The notes under the pieces were generated by a model. The model saw only the letters and a list, made by a program, of their open reading frames with translations. It ran no database searches and was not told where the DNA came from. The position numbers and the translations under genes were made by a program. Positions 40,290 to 48,750 of a stretch of DNA of 64,000 nucleotides are shown in pieces (position 1 is the first letter of the stretch; each line of letters starts with the position of its first letter). The DNA is from JACVRW01 sp038323835 (GTDB lineage Bacteria; Actinomycetota; Thermoleophilia; Solirubrobacterales; Thermoleophilaceae), in the NCBI GenBank assembly GCA_038323835.1, contig JBBQHI010000001.1, positions 1 to 64,000 of the forward strand, written 5' to 3'.

Positions 40290-41243
40290 ATGACGACACT
40301 TACGCAGGACCTCAAGCTCGCCGCCCCCCAGTCCGTTGGTCCCCTCACCGTCTTCCCGCTCGTCGGCCCCGCCGGCGCGCTTCAGTACCGCGCCTTCACC
40401 CAGGCCATCGAGCTCGGCGCCCTCGTCAAGGAGCTCGACGGCGGCGCCTCCGTTGGAGAGCTTCGCCTCGAGAACCCCACCGACCTCGCGCTGCTCGTCT
40501 ACGAGGGCGAGGAGGTGCTGGGCGCGCAGCAGAACCGCAGCTTCGACACCTCTGTGCTTGTGGGCGCCGGGCGTGGCGCGAACCTGCACGTGACCTGCGT
40601 CGAGCACGGTCGCTGGGATTCCCGGCGACACGGCGAGCACTTCGCGCCCTCACCCCAGGCCGCGGACCCGCACCTGCGTCGCGTGAAGCGACACGCCGCC
40701 AATCTCCGCGCTGCCGCGGGCGCCCCGCCGCGTGCCGACCAGGGCGAGGTCTGGCACGAGGTCGGCGAGCGCCTCCAGCGTCACGACGTGGACTCCGCGA
40801 GCGACGCCATGAGCGACCTCTACGACCATCGCCGCGGCGACATCGACCGGATGGCCCACGCCGTTCGTCAGGTGGAGGGCCAGGTTGGTGCCGTGGCTCA
40901 GGTCGGCGGCCGGACCGTGGCTCTCGACCTGGTCAGCCGCCCGGACGTGTTCGCCCATCTCCTTCCTCGTCTCGCGCAGGGGTACGCGCTGGAGGCGCTC
41001 GGGGAGCGGGACGCCGAGCCCGACGAGCAGGCGGCCACCGCCTTCGTCGGCGAGGCGCTCCACGCCCCCAGGGCGCCCCAGCAGACGCCCGGAATGGGCC
41101 GCGCGTTTGGGTTCGTGGCCCCGGCCGTGGTCGGCGGCGGCCTGACAGTTGGCGACGAGCTGGTCCAGCTCTGCGCCTTCCCCGAGGCACCCGCCCCTGA
41201 GGGCAGGATCGCCCGTCCGGCCCGGCGCCGGCGGCTCCGGTAG
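40290..41243 (+). CDS. ARPP-1-like (DUF6569-type) domain protein
   Basis: 317 residues from the ATG at 40290. The pattern GPLTVFPLVGPAGALQYRAFTQAIELGALVKEL, described in pieces, followed by LALLVYEGEEVLGAQQNRSFDTSVLV, is that of ARPP-1, a domain named for association with ADP-ribosylglycohydrolase and rhodanese-phosphatase genes in predicted immune or nucleic-acid-repair contexts. Biochemistry is unknown. The C-terminus is basic. It is divergent from the ECF sigma gene, with a matching promoter, and precedes a TPR protein by 5 bases. Confidence 0.75.
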   Translation: MTTLTQDLKLAAPQSVGPLTVFPLVGPAGALQYRAFTQAIELGALVKELDGGASVGELRLENPTDLALLVYEGEEVLGAQQNRSFDTSVLVGAGRGANLHVTCVEHGRWDSRRHGEHFAPSPQAADPHLRRVKRHAANLRAAAGAPPRADQGEVWHEVGERLQRHDVDSASDAMSDLYDHRRGDIDRMAHAVRQVEGQVGAVAQVGGRTVALDLVSRPDVFAHLLPRLAQGYALEALGERDAEPDEQAATAFVGEALHAPRAPQQTPGMGRAFGFVAPAVVGGGLTVGDELVQLCAFPEAPAPEGRIARPARRRRLR

Positions 41244-41248
41244 GCGCC

Positions 41249-41920
41249 ATGGAGCTCGCTCGCCTCTACATCAATCGGATCGCGTCGCTCGACAGCCTGG
41301 TGGCCCTCGAGTTCGGGCGCGTGGACGATGGGCAGCCCCGCGATAACTGGGAGATGGTGGGCGAGGGCTTCGGCTACCTCATGGACGGCGACCGGGCGGT
41401 GGGCTTCCGAGCGGACGGGTTCGCGGAGCTCGACCCCGAGCGACTGTCGATCTGGGACACGCCACGTTTCCACGTGCCCCAGCTGGGGCTGACCGACGCG
41501 CCCGCCGGGCAGATCGTGATCGCCGTTCGCGCCCTCCTGGGCGAGTGGTCCACCACCAACCGCCTGGTGTTCGAAGATGCCACCCGGGAGGAGGACCCCG
41601 CGCATGCCCTCTCGACCTGGCTCGCGTGCCTCACCTGCGGCGACGCCATGGCCCACTTCGGTCTCGGCTGCACCCTCTACAAGCTCGGCCGCTTCCGCGA
41701 GGCCTACCGCCACCTGCGCTACTACGCCACGATCGCGCCGGCGCACCCGTGGAACCTTTGCTGGTACGCCAAGGCGGCCGCGGCGATCGGGGAGCACGAG
41801 GAAGCGCGCATTGTCTATGAGCGCGCAATCGCGCTCGACGACTCAGATGACGCGGCGGAGGAGGCGAGGGAGCGGCTCGCGGAGCTGCAGTCGGCTCACC
41901 CAGAGAAGCCGAACGACTGA
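41249..41920 (+). CDS. TPR-like helical protein
   Basis: 223 residues. The N-terminal half (about 1-110) is an uncharacterised alpha/beta region. The C-terminal half has two or three tetratricopeptide-like helical hairpins (AHFGLGCTLYKLGRFREAYR, WNLCWYAKAAAAIGEHEEAR, then IVYERAIALDD). It probably mediates protein contacts. It starts 5 bases after the ARPP-1-like gene and so should share its ECF-controlled promoter. Confidence 0.75.
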   Translation: MELARLYINRIASLDSLVALEFGRVDDGQPRDNWEMVGEGFGYLMDGDRAVGFRADGFAELDPERLSIWDTPRFHVPQLGLTDAPAGQIVIAVRALLGEWSTTNRLVFEDATREEDPAHALSTWLACLTCGDAMAHFGLGCTLYKLGRFREAYRHLRYYATIAPAHPWNLCWYAKAAAAIGEHEEARIVYERAIALDDSDDAAEEARERLAELQSAHPEKPND

Positions 41921-41927
41921 GGAGCCC

Positions 41928-42182
41928 TCAGCCCCGCTTCCGCGCGCCCCTCTTGGGCTTCGCCTTGCCCCCGCCACTCCGCACCGCATCCACGCGCTTG
42001 AACACCGACTTGGCTGCGTTCTCCACCGTGTTGCCGGCGGCCTTGGCGGCGTCGGTCACGCGGTCGACGGGGCTGGGGGGCGGGCCCTTCTTGGCCCGCA
42101 CGCTTCGCTTGGTGGCGTTGCGCTTTCGCGTCGCGGCGGCCTTCTTTGCTGCTGCACTGCGCTGCGCCTTGGTCCGGGCCAT
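41928..42182 (-). CDS. Lysine/alanine-rich, histone H1-like basic protein
   Basis: 84 residues, very basic at both ends (KAQRSAAAKKAAATRKRNAT and GGGKAKPKRGARKRG), with a central amphipathic segment (VDRVTDAAKAAGNTVENAAK). The composition resembles the tails of histone H1-like or HU-tail nucleoid proteins of actinobacteria. Direct nonspecific DNA or RNA binding is likely but inferred. ATG at 42182. Confidence 0.65.
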   Translation of the reverse strand: MARTKAQRSAAAKKAAATRKRNATKRSVRAKKGPPPSPVDRVTDAAKAAGNTVENAAKSVFKRVDAVRSGGGKAKPKRGARKRG

Positions 42183-42241
42183 TGGGTCCTCCCCGTCGGA
42201 TGCCTGGACGCCAAGTATGGCCGAGCCGTAAGGTCCCCTGC

Positions 42242-42601
42242 ATGTCGCACTCGGAGCTCTCGCTGATCGAGTTCCCGGCGGATGACCCCGAGCGGGCCCG
42301 CCGGTTCTGGTCGGGGCTTCTCGGCGACGAGTTGGAGCCGCGCGAGCAGAAGGACGGGGAGGGCTGGCAGACCGCCAACGGCGCGCCCACGGTCGGCGTC
42401 CACGAACGCGGAAAGGGCCCGGGCGACAGCTTCTCTCTGCCCTACTTCGCCGTCGGCGACCTCGCCGCAGCCGTGGACAGGGTGAGGGAGCTCGGCGGAA
42501 CCGTCGTGCACCCCGGCGATCGCTGGGCGATCTGCAAGGACTCCGAGGGCAGCCCCTTCGGGCTGGCGCTCACCACCGCGGCCGCCGAGCCGCCCACCTA
42601 G
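42242..42601 (+). CDS. VOC/glyoxalase-fold protein
   Basis: 119 residues from the ATG at 42242. The pattern IEFPADDPERARRFWSGLLG, then FAVGDLAAAVDRVRELGGTVV and a C-terminal DSEGSPFGLAL, is the standard paired beta-alpha-beta-beta-beta fold of the vicinal oxygen chelate family. Members are dioxygenases, resistance proteins or glyoxalases; no specific substrate can be named. Confidence 0.85.
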   Translation: MSHSELSLIEFPADDPERARRFWSGLLGDELEPREQKDGEGWQTANGAPTVGVHERGKGPGDSFSLPYFAVGDLAAAVDRVRELGGTVVHPGDRWAICKDSEGSPFGLALTTAAAEPPT

Positions 42602-42607
42602 CCCAGC

Positions 42608-42979
42608 TCAGCCGACCAGCCAGATCGCCCCGTCGCGCACCTCGACCGGGAACGTCTTCAAAGGCCGGGCGCCGGTGGTGGCCTTGACGGCGCCCGCCAG
42701 CGGCCTGAACGCCCCCTGGGGACCTCGCACCATCTCGCCGGTTCCGACGTCGTAGCGAGCGGCGTGCGATGGGCACTCCAGGCATCCGTCGTCGGTCACC
42801 CGGCCCTTTCCGAGCGAGGCGAAGAGGTGGCGGCAGCGGTTCGAGACGGCGAACGGCCGGCCGTTGCTCATGCCCACGGCCAGGGCACCGTGCGGCGTGT
42901 CGTCCACGACGGCGACCTGACTGGCGCCGAGGTCGTCGAGGGCTACGAGACGGGCCGCGGACTTCTGGGAGGTGGTCAT
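42608..42979 (-). CDS. Rieske [2Fe-2S] ferredoxin-type protein
   Basis: 123 residues. The Rieske ligands are clear: Cys49-Arg-His51 (NRCRHLF) and Cys69-Pro-Ser-His72 (CPSHAARYD). A nearby Cys66 is extra. Length and single-domain form fit a soluble ferredoxin of a Rieske oxygenase or a nitrite-reductase small-subunit type, but no oxygenase is adjacent. It is likely an electron-transfer or redox-sensing protein. GGGAGGTGGTC near the start reads on the other strand, so the ribosome site is unclear. Confidence 0.88.
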   Translation of the reverse strand: MTTSQKSAARLVALDDLGASQVAVVDDTPHGALAVGMSNGRPFAVSNRCRHLFASLGKGRVTDDGCLECPSHAARYDVGTGEMVRGPQGAFRPLAGAVKATTGARPLKTFPVEVRDGAIWLVG

Positions 42980-43086
42980 GCGAGGACCGTCTCACACCCC
43001 GCACCCGCGCGGGGGCCGTGAACAGGCGCGGCCACGGATCCGGTCTGTCCCTCGCGCCGGCCCCCGTAGGTGCCGACAAGTGAAGT

Positions 43087-44163
43087 GTGGACGCCCTTCG
43101 CTACTTCCTGCGCAAGCGCGATGACCCCTACGCCGGCGCCGACATGGCGCCCGCCATTCGGGTGTCCTTCGCCGCATGGCTCGTAACCGCGCTCGTGACC
43201 ATGATCTCGCTCGCGCTGGCGCCGCCGTCCCGCCTCGGAGGCCTGGGGTGGGCCGTGGCCGGCGCTCTGGTGGTCCTCTGCCTCGTGTTGGGGCTCTGGG
43301 TGGGCATGCGCGGCGCCCGCACCACCCCGGGCGAGCTATTGGGCTTGAGCTATCTCGCCGTCGCCCAGATCGCACTGCTGCAGTGGGTGACCGCAGGGAG
43401 CCGCGCGCCGCTGGGAGCGCTGCTGCTGCTCTGGGCCATCTACACCGCCTGCGTCCACCCGCCGCGCCGAACCCTGCCGTTCCTCGCCTTCGTCGCGGTG
43501 GCCGCGGAGCTGCCGTTCGCCTACGAGGGGTGGAACTCGCTCGTGGGAGCCCAGACGATGGTGAGCCTGGCGCTCTGGTTCGCCCTCGGCCTATTCGCCA
43601 CCCACTGGACCGATGACGTGCGCGCGAAGCGGCTGCAGATGCAGCTGGACGGAGACGAGGCTCGCCTGAGCGCGCGCACCGATCGCCTCACCGGCCTCGA
43701 GAACCGGCTGGCCATGGACGAGGTCCTGGCCGCCGAGCTTCAGCGCGCCCTCGTCGGGCGCCAGCCGCTGAGCATCCTCGTGGCCGACCTAAACGGCTTC
43801 AAGGAGATCAACGACCGCTTCGGCCATCTCAACGGTGACGAGTGCCTGCGCGAGGTGGCCACGGCGCTCGACGCCGCCCGGCGCGGGCTCGACCGCTGCT
43901 TCCGCTGGGGAGGGGACGAATTCGTGATGGTTCTCCCCGACACCGATCATGCCGCGGCCGAGGACCTCGCCGCGCGGTTGCGGCGGACGGTCCAGACCAC
44001 CTGCCTCAGGCCCGATGACTCACCTCTGACGATCACCACCGGCACCGCCGAGGCGGGCCCGGAGGAGGACGCACAGGAGCTGCTCGGCACCGCCGACCTC
44101 GCGCTCATGGGCGCGAAATCGCGCCTCAGGGCGCCGGCGCCGTCCCCTGAGGCCTTGATCTAG
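43087..44163 (+). CDS. Membrane diguanylate cyclase (GGDEF)
   Basis: 358 residues from GTG at 43087. The N-terminal 180 residues hold about five or six membrane helices. The GGDEF domain carries LTGLENRLA, NGFKEINDRFGHLNGDECL and the active-site RWGGDEFV near residue 275. An RGLD motif lies five residues before it, which is the inhibitory I-site (RxxD). The enzyme should therefore make cyclic di-GMP and be subject to product inhibition, with the membrane part as sensor. Its end overlaps the convergent acyltransferase by 38 bases. Confidence 0.92.
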   Translation: MDALRYFLRKRDDPYAGADMAPAIRVSFAAWLVTALVTMISLALAPPSRLGGLGWAVAGALVVLCLVLGLWVGMRGARTTPGELLGLSYLAVAQIALLQWVTAGSRAPLGALLLLWAIYTACVHPPRRTLPFLAFVAVAAELPFAYEGWNSLVGAQTMVSLALWFALGLFATHWTDDVRAKRLQMQLDGDEARLSARTDRLTGLENRLAMDEVLAAELQRALVGRQPLSILVADLNGFKEINDRFGHLNGDECLREVATALDAARRGLDRCFRWGGDEFVMVLPDTDHAAAEDLAARLRRTVQTTCLRPDDSPLTITTGTAEAGPEEDAQELLGTADLALMGAKSRLRAPAPSPEALI

Positions 44164-45586
44164 GCCCCTGCCCGGCCCGCGCCGCGTTTGCCCGCGGCGG
44201 GCCCGTCGTAGGCTCGCCCCGCCCGTCGGCAGCCGCCACCAGCTCGGCCATCGAGAGCTCGATGCCCTGGCAGAGCACGTCGATGTCCGGCGCCTCGTCG
44301 TAGTCGCCCGTCACGCCGAACCCCAGGCCACCGTCGTAGGAGAAGATCGCCACGCCCACGCGCACGTGGCCGCCGAGCGGCACGTAGGGGAAGCACTCGA
44401 GCATCCGCCGGCCCGCCGCGTAGAGCGCGTGCTGGGGCCCTGGCACGTTCGTGGTCACCGTGTTCACGTTGCGCTGCGGCACCCGGGCCGCGGCCCGCAG
44501 CCCCAGCCCGAGCAGCATCGCCGGGGCGAAGCCGGTCAGACCCACCAGCACGTCGCCGGCCACGGCCGCGTGCGAGTGCTTGAGGTCCTCCATCTGCTCG
44601 TGGACCGATTCGAGCCGCTCGGCCGGGTCCTCGATGCCCACCGGCAGGTCGGCGAAGAGCGCGGACACGCGGTTGTTGTAGGCGCCCTGCTCCTCGGCGG
44701 AGCGGACCGAGACGGGCACCAGCGTGCGCACGACCCGGTCGGTGGACTCGCCGCGGGATTCGAGCAGCCGGCGGAAGCCGCCGGCGATCGCCGTGAGCAC
44801 CACGTCGTTCACCGTGCCACCGAGCGCCCGGCGGACCTGCTTGACCTCCGAGAGCTCGGAGCGGGCCCAGGCCCAGCGGCGGTGAGGGCCGACCGGGCCG
44901 TTCAGCGACGAGGCGGGCGGGGGCCGGAGCAGGCCGCTCATGTTCAGGAGCCCGCGGGTGGTCTCCACGGCGGTCTCGGCCACGCGGCGCGGCGAGCTGA
45001 CGGCCGAGCGCACCCCGTCGTAGGGGCTCACGGCGCGCTCGCCGAGCGCACGGGCGGCGAGCTCAGCCCCCGCGGGCTGGCGCTCCGGCCGCCAGGCGTC
45101 GGGGGGAGGGAGGTCGGGCTCGCGCTCGGAGTCGAGCACCACCGAGAGGAGCTCGGCCGCGGACACCCCGTCGACCATCGAGTGGTGCACCTTGCTGAGA
45201 AAGGCCCAGCGCCCGGCGGTCAGGTGCTCGATCATCCAGATCTCCCACAGCGGCTTGGAGCGGTCGAGCTGCTGCGACATGACGCGCCCCACCAGGTTGC
45301 GCAGCTCCGCGTCGCCGCCGGGCTCGGGCAGTCCCGTGCTCCGCAGGTGGTACCCGAGGTTGAAGTGGGGGTCGTCCACCCACACCGGGCGGCCGAGCGC
45401 GAGTGGAAGGAAGCGGACCGTCTGCCGATAGCGCGGGACGCTCGGCAGGTGCGCCCGCACCATCCGCGCCACGGCGTCGTAGGAGGGGGCCGGCCCCTCC
45501 AGGATCGCCACCGAGCCGATGTGCATGTGGGTGACGGCGTCCTCGAGGTGGAGGAAGGACGCGTCCTGGGAGCTGAGTCGCTGCAT
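44126..45586 (-). CDS. Wax ester synthase / diacylglycerol acyltransferase (WS/DGAT)
   Basis: 486 residues from the ATG at 45586 (MQRLSSQDASFLHLE is the usual family start). The catalytic HHxxxDG motif reads VHHSMVDG. The conserved NDVVLTAIAGGFRRLL and NNRVSALFADLP segments are present. It should transfer acyl groups from acyl-CoA to diacylglycerol or fatty alcohols, making storage lipids at the membrane. The upstream DUF385 gene ends 8 bases before its start, suggesting an operon. Confidence 0.93.
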   Translation of the reverse strand: MQRLSSQDASFLHLEDAVTHMHIGSVAILEGPAPSYDAVARMVRAHLPSVPRYRQTVRFLPLALGRPVWVDDPHFNLGYHLRSTGLPEPGGDAELRNLVGRVMSQQLDRSKPLWEIWMIEHLTAGRWAFLSKVHHSMVDGVSAAELLSVVLDSEREPDLPPPDAWRPERQPAGAELAARALGERAVSPYDGVRSAVSSPRRVAETAVETTRGLLNMSGLLRPPPASSLNGPVGPHRRWAWARSELSEVKQVRRALGGTVNDVVLTAIAGGFRRLLESRGESTDRVVRTLVPVSVRSAEEQGAYNNRVSALFADLPVGIEDPAERLESVHEQMEDLKHSHAAVAGDVLVGLTGFAPAMLLGLGLRAAARVPQRNVNTVTTNVPGPQHALYAAGRRMLECFPYVPLGGHVRVGVAIFSYDGGLGFGVTGDYDEAPDIDVLCQGIELSMAELVAAADGRGEPTTGPPRANAARAGQGPRSRPQGTAPAP

Positions 45587-45594
45587 CGGCCGGA

Positions 45595-46038
45595 CTAACC
45601 GCCGCGCGGCTCGAGAACCACCAGCGGGATCTCGCGCTCGGTCTTCTTCTGGTACTCCGCGTAGCCACCGTAGGCCGCGACGACCTTCGGCCAGAGGCGC
45701 TTCCGTTCCTCCGCGTTCGCGACGTGGGCGTGGACCTCGCTCCGCTTCGAGCCGACTTGGATCGTCACGTCGGGATGCGCCCGCAGGTTGTGGTACCAGC
45801 CCGGGTGCTTGGGATTCCCGCCCTTCGAGGCCACGATGACGAAGTTCCCACCATCCGTTACGTACCCGAGCGGGCTCGTGCGCCTGGTCCCGCTCTTGGC
45901 CCCCACGTGGTCGAGCAGAAGCGACGGCGGGGCGCCGGGGAACCGGTGGCCGACCAGTCCGCCGGTCATCCGGTACGCGGCCGTGTGCCCCTTCATGACC
46001 TGATTCAGAACCGGCCACATTCGTTCGGTTGCGCTCAT
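45595..46038 (-). CDS. DUF385 / F420-dependent nitroreductase-like protein
   Basis: 147 residues. The sequence LDHVGAKSGTRRTSPLGYVTDGGNFVIVASKGGNPKHPGWYHNL (given in pieces) is the deazaflavin-binding split-barrel signature of the Ddn family. These enzymes use reduced F420 to reduce quinones or nitro compounds. F420 dependence fits an actinobacterial host. It lies immediately before the WS/DGAT gene. Confidence 0.9.
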   Translation of the reverse strand: MSATERMWPVLNQVMKGHTAAYRMTGGLVGHRFPGAPPSLLLDHVGAKSGTRRTSPLGYVTDGGNFVIVASKGGNPKHPGWYHNLRAHPDVTIQVGSKRSEVHAHVANAEERKRLWPKVVAAYGGYAEYQKKTEREIPLVVLEPRGG

Positions 46039-46086
46039 GATGTCCCCGACCCTACTCCTGCACCGGAGCGCTCCCTGGAACCGTGC

Positions 46087-47451
46087 TCAGCGACCGCTGA
46101 CGGCGCGCGCCACCGCCGCCACGTTCGCCTCGATCCACGCCCGGTCCTCCCAGTACTCGGCGTGCGTGCTCAGCTGGGCGGCGGCCCGGTCCAGCCAGTA
46201 GGCCACCGCCAGTCGCTCGAGCAACGCCGGGTCCGGATCGATTCCCACGCGCGCGCAGTGATCGCGCGCGGTCTCGTCGCCGCCGTCGCGGGCCCAGGGC
46301 AGCAGGTGGCTGGCGATGGCCGGGCCCCACCCGAGATCCACGCCCCGCCAGCGCGAGGTGACGATCAGGTGGAGCAGGTCGAGCAGCGGCAGGCGCCCGG
46401 GGCCGGCCGCGTCCCAGTCGACCACGCCGCTGAGCCGCCCGCCCTCGACGAGCAGGTTCTCGGCGAAGAAATCCCCGTGGCCGAAGCCGCGCGGAACGCC
46501 CGCCAGCTCGTCGTCGAGCCGCGCCCCGGTCGCCCGCACGAAGCGCGCGACAGCCGGCCCGGCAGCCTCCGCCACCACCTCAGCGGCGCCGGCCAGAGAA
46601 GACACGGAGGGGCCGGGCGAATGAAGGCCGACGAGAAAGTCGGAGCACTCCGCCATCAGCGCCCCCTCGACCCGACCACCGGCCGGCCTCCCGGGCATCA
46701 GCGGCTCCACCGTCCACTCGCCGAGCCCCGACTGCCCCGCCGCCAGCGGCCAGGGCACGAGCCGCGCGACCGCATCCGGCGGGTTCGACCTTCGCAGCGA
46801 CTCGAGCGCACTCCGCTGCGCCTCGACCTGCCGGCGCCCGGGACCGACGGCGACCCGCACGAGCTCCCGCTCGCAGAACGCGAGCATCACCCCTCCGCGG
46901 GCGGAGAGCCGCACCGGGGTGAGCGGCGTGCCCAGAGCGGCGCCCGCGTCGGCCAGGACCGCGTCCAGGATCGACGGGCCGGGCGGCTCCCGGCGGCCGA
47001 AGACCAGCACGCCCTGGGGGAGGAGCTCGGCGATCGAGGCCGCCCGGACCCCGGCGCGGCGCACGGCCTGGCCCACGTCCCAGACCATCACCTCGACGTG
47101 CGGGTACCCGCGCAGGCGGAGGGCTCGGGCCGCCCGGCGCGCAGACGCACGCGCCCGGGCGCTCGCGCGCGAGCGCTCCAGCGCTCGCCCCACCCGCGAC
47201 CCGCGTGCCCAGCCCGCCTGGCCCAGCGGCACGACCGCCACCGGTGCGTCGCTTTGCAGGCGGCCGACCGGGCCGATCTCCACGTCGGGGGAGTCCTCCG
47301 CGACCAGGGCGCCGCTCCCCTCGAGCGCCGCCGCCAGCCGCGCATCGTCCACCCGGAAGCGACGCGCCTCCGCGGGCAGCAGGCAGAGCCAGGCCTCGGT
47401 GGCGTGACCGACCGAAAACGCCGCCGGCCGGTCCAAGCTAGAAGTCGTCAT
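46087..47451 (-). CDS. APH-family phosphotransferase with unusual N-terminal region
   Basis: 454 residues. The kinase part (about 180-450) has the catalytic loop HGDFFAENLL and the metal-binding GVVDWDAAGPG of aminoglycoside/choline-type phosphotransferases. Residues 1-180 form an extra domain (GRLQSDAPVAVVPLG, EVMVWDVGQAVRRAGV) not seen in short APH enzymes. Substrates range from small hydroxyl compounds to cell-surface glycan precursors, and the neighbouring GNAT suggests the latter. It overlaps that gene by 14 bases. Confidence 0.82.
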   Translation of the reverse strand: MTTSSLDRPAAFSVGHATEAWLCLLPAEARRFRVDDARLAAALEGSGALVAEDSPDVEIGPVGRLQSDAPVAVVPLGQAGWARGSRVGRALERSRASARARASARRAARALRLRGYPHVEVMVWDVGQAVRRAGVRAASIAELLPQGVLVFGRREPPGPSILDAVLADAGAALGTPLTPVRLSARGGVMLAFCERELVRVAVGPGRRQVEAQRSALESLRRSNPPDAVARLVPWPLAAGQSGLGEWTVEPLMPGRPAGGRVEGALMAECSDFLVGLHSPGPSVSSLAGAAEVVAEAAGPAVARFVRATGARLDDELAGVPRGFGHGDFFAENLLVEGGRLSGVVDWDAAGPGRLPLLDLLHLIVTSRWRGVDLGWGPAIASHLLPWARDGGDETARDHCARVGIDPDPALLERLAVAYWLDRAAAQLSTHAEYWEDRAWIEANVAAVARAVSGR

Positions 47452-48646
47452 CTCCCATGACGAAGTACCAGTTCTCCGGCTGGAGCAGAGCGGCCCCGGG
47501 CCGCGCCCGGCCGGGCAGGTACACCCGCAGTCGCTTTCCCTCCTTGCGCCCCAGGAACCGGAACGCCCTCAGCCTCGCTCCGAGCATGCCGAGCGTGCCC
47601 AGGCACAGGAACGTGAGCCCGATGGCGCCCTCCCGGCGGGCGTCGGACACGAACTCGGCCAGCAGCGCGTCTATCACCCGCTTCGAGTCGAGGACGGCGA
47701 GATCGAACACGTGCCGGACCCCGTCCTTCACGCGGTAGACCACGTAGCCGGCCACCTGATCGTCGGTGTCCACCGCGGCCAGAATCACGAACTCGGAGGG
47801 CGGTGCGGCGTCATCGAAGTCGTACTTCCAGTTGAGGAGCTCCGCGTTGCGCTCCCCGGTCACCGAGTGCCGCTTCGCAGTGTCCGCCCACACGGCGGCG
47901 AAGCGCTCGTCGAAGCGGGCGGGCTTCTCGAAGCTCAGCCCGCGCAGCCGCCGCACGCGTCGTTCCCGGGAGCCCAGGGAGATCAGCGGGTCCACGAGCA
48001 CCCGCGAGGCCGCCGACAGCATCCGGGCCAACCCGGGGCGCGATACGAACAGGTCCACGAGCAGGCGGGTGCGCAGCACCTTCGTGTACCGCGCCAGCTC
48101 GCCGACGCTCTCGAACCCCACCCGCTTGACGATCGGCTCCGAGAGCGGATTCGGGCAGCCGTACGCGCACGCCAGCCCCTCCTCGGCCACGAGCTCGAGC
48201 GCCGCCCGCTGAAGTGGCAGCGCCGGCCCCAGCCCGCGGTGACCCGCCTCGATGGCGAAGTCCGCGCTGATCGCCGCCCGCACCGGGTGACCCTCCACCC
48301 GGAGCATGGAGGGCAGCAGCGAGGCCATCCCCACCAGGGCGCCCGTTGCGCGCTCGCGCGCGAGCAGGAGAAGCGGCGGGCCGAGCGGGCTGCGGTCGTA
48401 GTACTTGCAGAAGCGCGTGGCTCCCGGCGAATCGGGGAGGTTGCGCTCGCCCAGCTCGAGCACCTCCTCGCGGTGGAGGCGCTCGTCGCCGCGAACGATG
48501 AGGTAGCGCGGCTCGGCACGTGGCGCGTCGGCGCTGGCCGGCTCGGGCCGCGCGAGGTCGGGCTCCGGAGCGAGCCGGGCGGTCGTCGCCTCGCCGTCGT
48601 TCTGCGTCAATTTTTCTCCCCGCGTTCGCGACGCCGGCGGCGGCAC
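47438..48646 (-). CDS. GNAT-family N-acetyltransferase
   Basis: 402 residues from GTG at 48646. Two GNAT-like halves: the first has FAIEAGHRGLGPALPLQRAA, an acetyl-CoA-binding loop variant; the second has GYVVYRVKDG and LLAEFVSDARREGAIGLTF. The first 45 residues are Pro/Glu-rich and probably disordered. Tandem GNATs of this type often modify cell-envelope sugars. It precedes and overlaps the phosphotransferase gene, so the two probably form a pair in one pathway. Confidence 0.8.
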   Translation of the reverse strand: MPPPASRTRGEKLTQNDGEATTARLAPEPDLARPEPASADAPRAEPRYLIVRGDERLHREEVLELGERNLPDSPGATRFCKYYDRSPLGPPLLLLARERATGALVGMASLLPSMLRVEGHPVRAAISADFAIEAGHRGLGPALPLQRAALELVAEEGLACAYGCPNPLSEPIVKRVGFESVGELARYTKVLRTRLLVDLFVSRPGLARMLSAASRVLVDPLISLGSRERRVRRLRGLSFEKPARFDERFAAVWADTAKRHSVTGERNAELLNWKYDFDDAAPPSEFVILAAVDTDDQVAGYVVYRVKDGVRHVFDLAVLDSKRVIDALLAEFVSDARREGAIGLTFLCLGTLGMLGARLRAFRFLGRKEGKRLRVYLPGRARPGAALLQPENWYFVMGDDDF

Positions 48647-48750
48647 GAGCAGCCTGCACAGGGTATCCCGACCGGTGCTCCCCGTGCGCCGTGCCCGAAT
48701 GGCGTAAGTCCAAACCCCTTAATTCCGACAAGCTTTATCGGGAATGAGCT

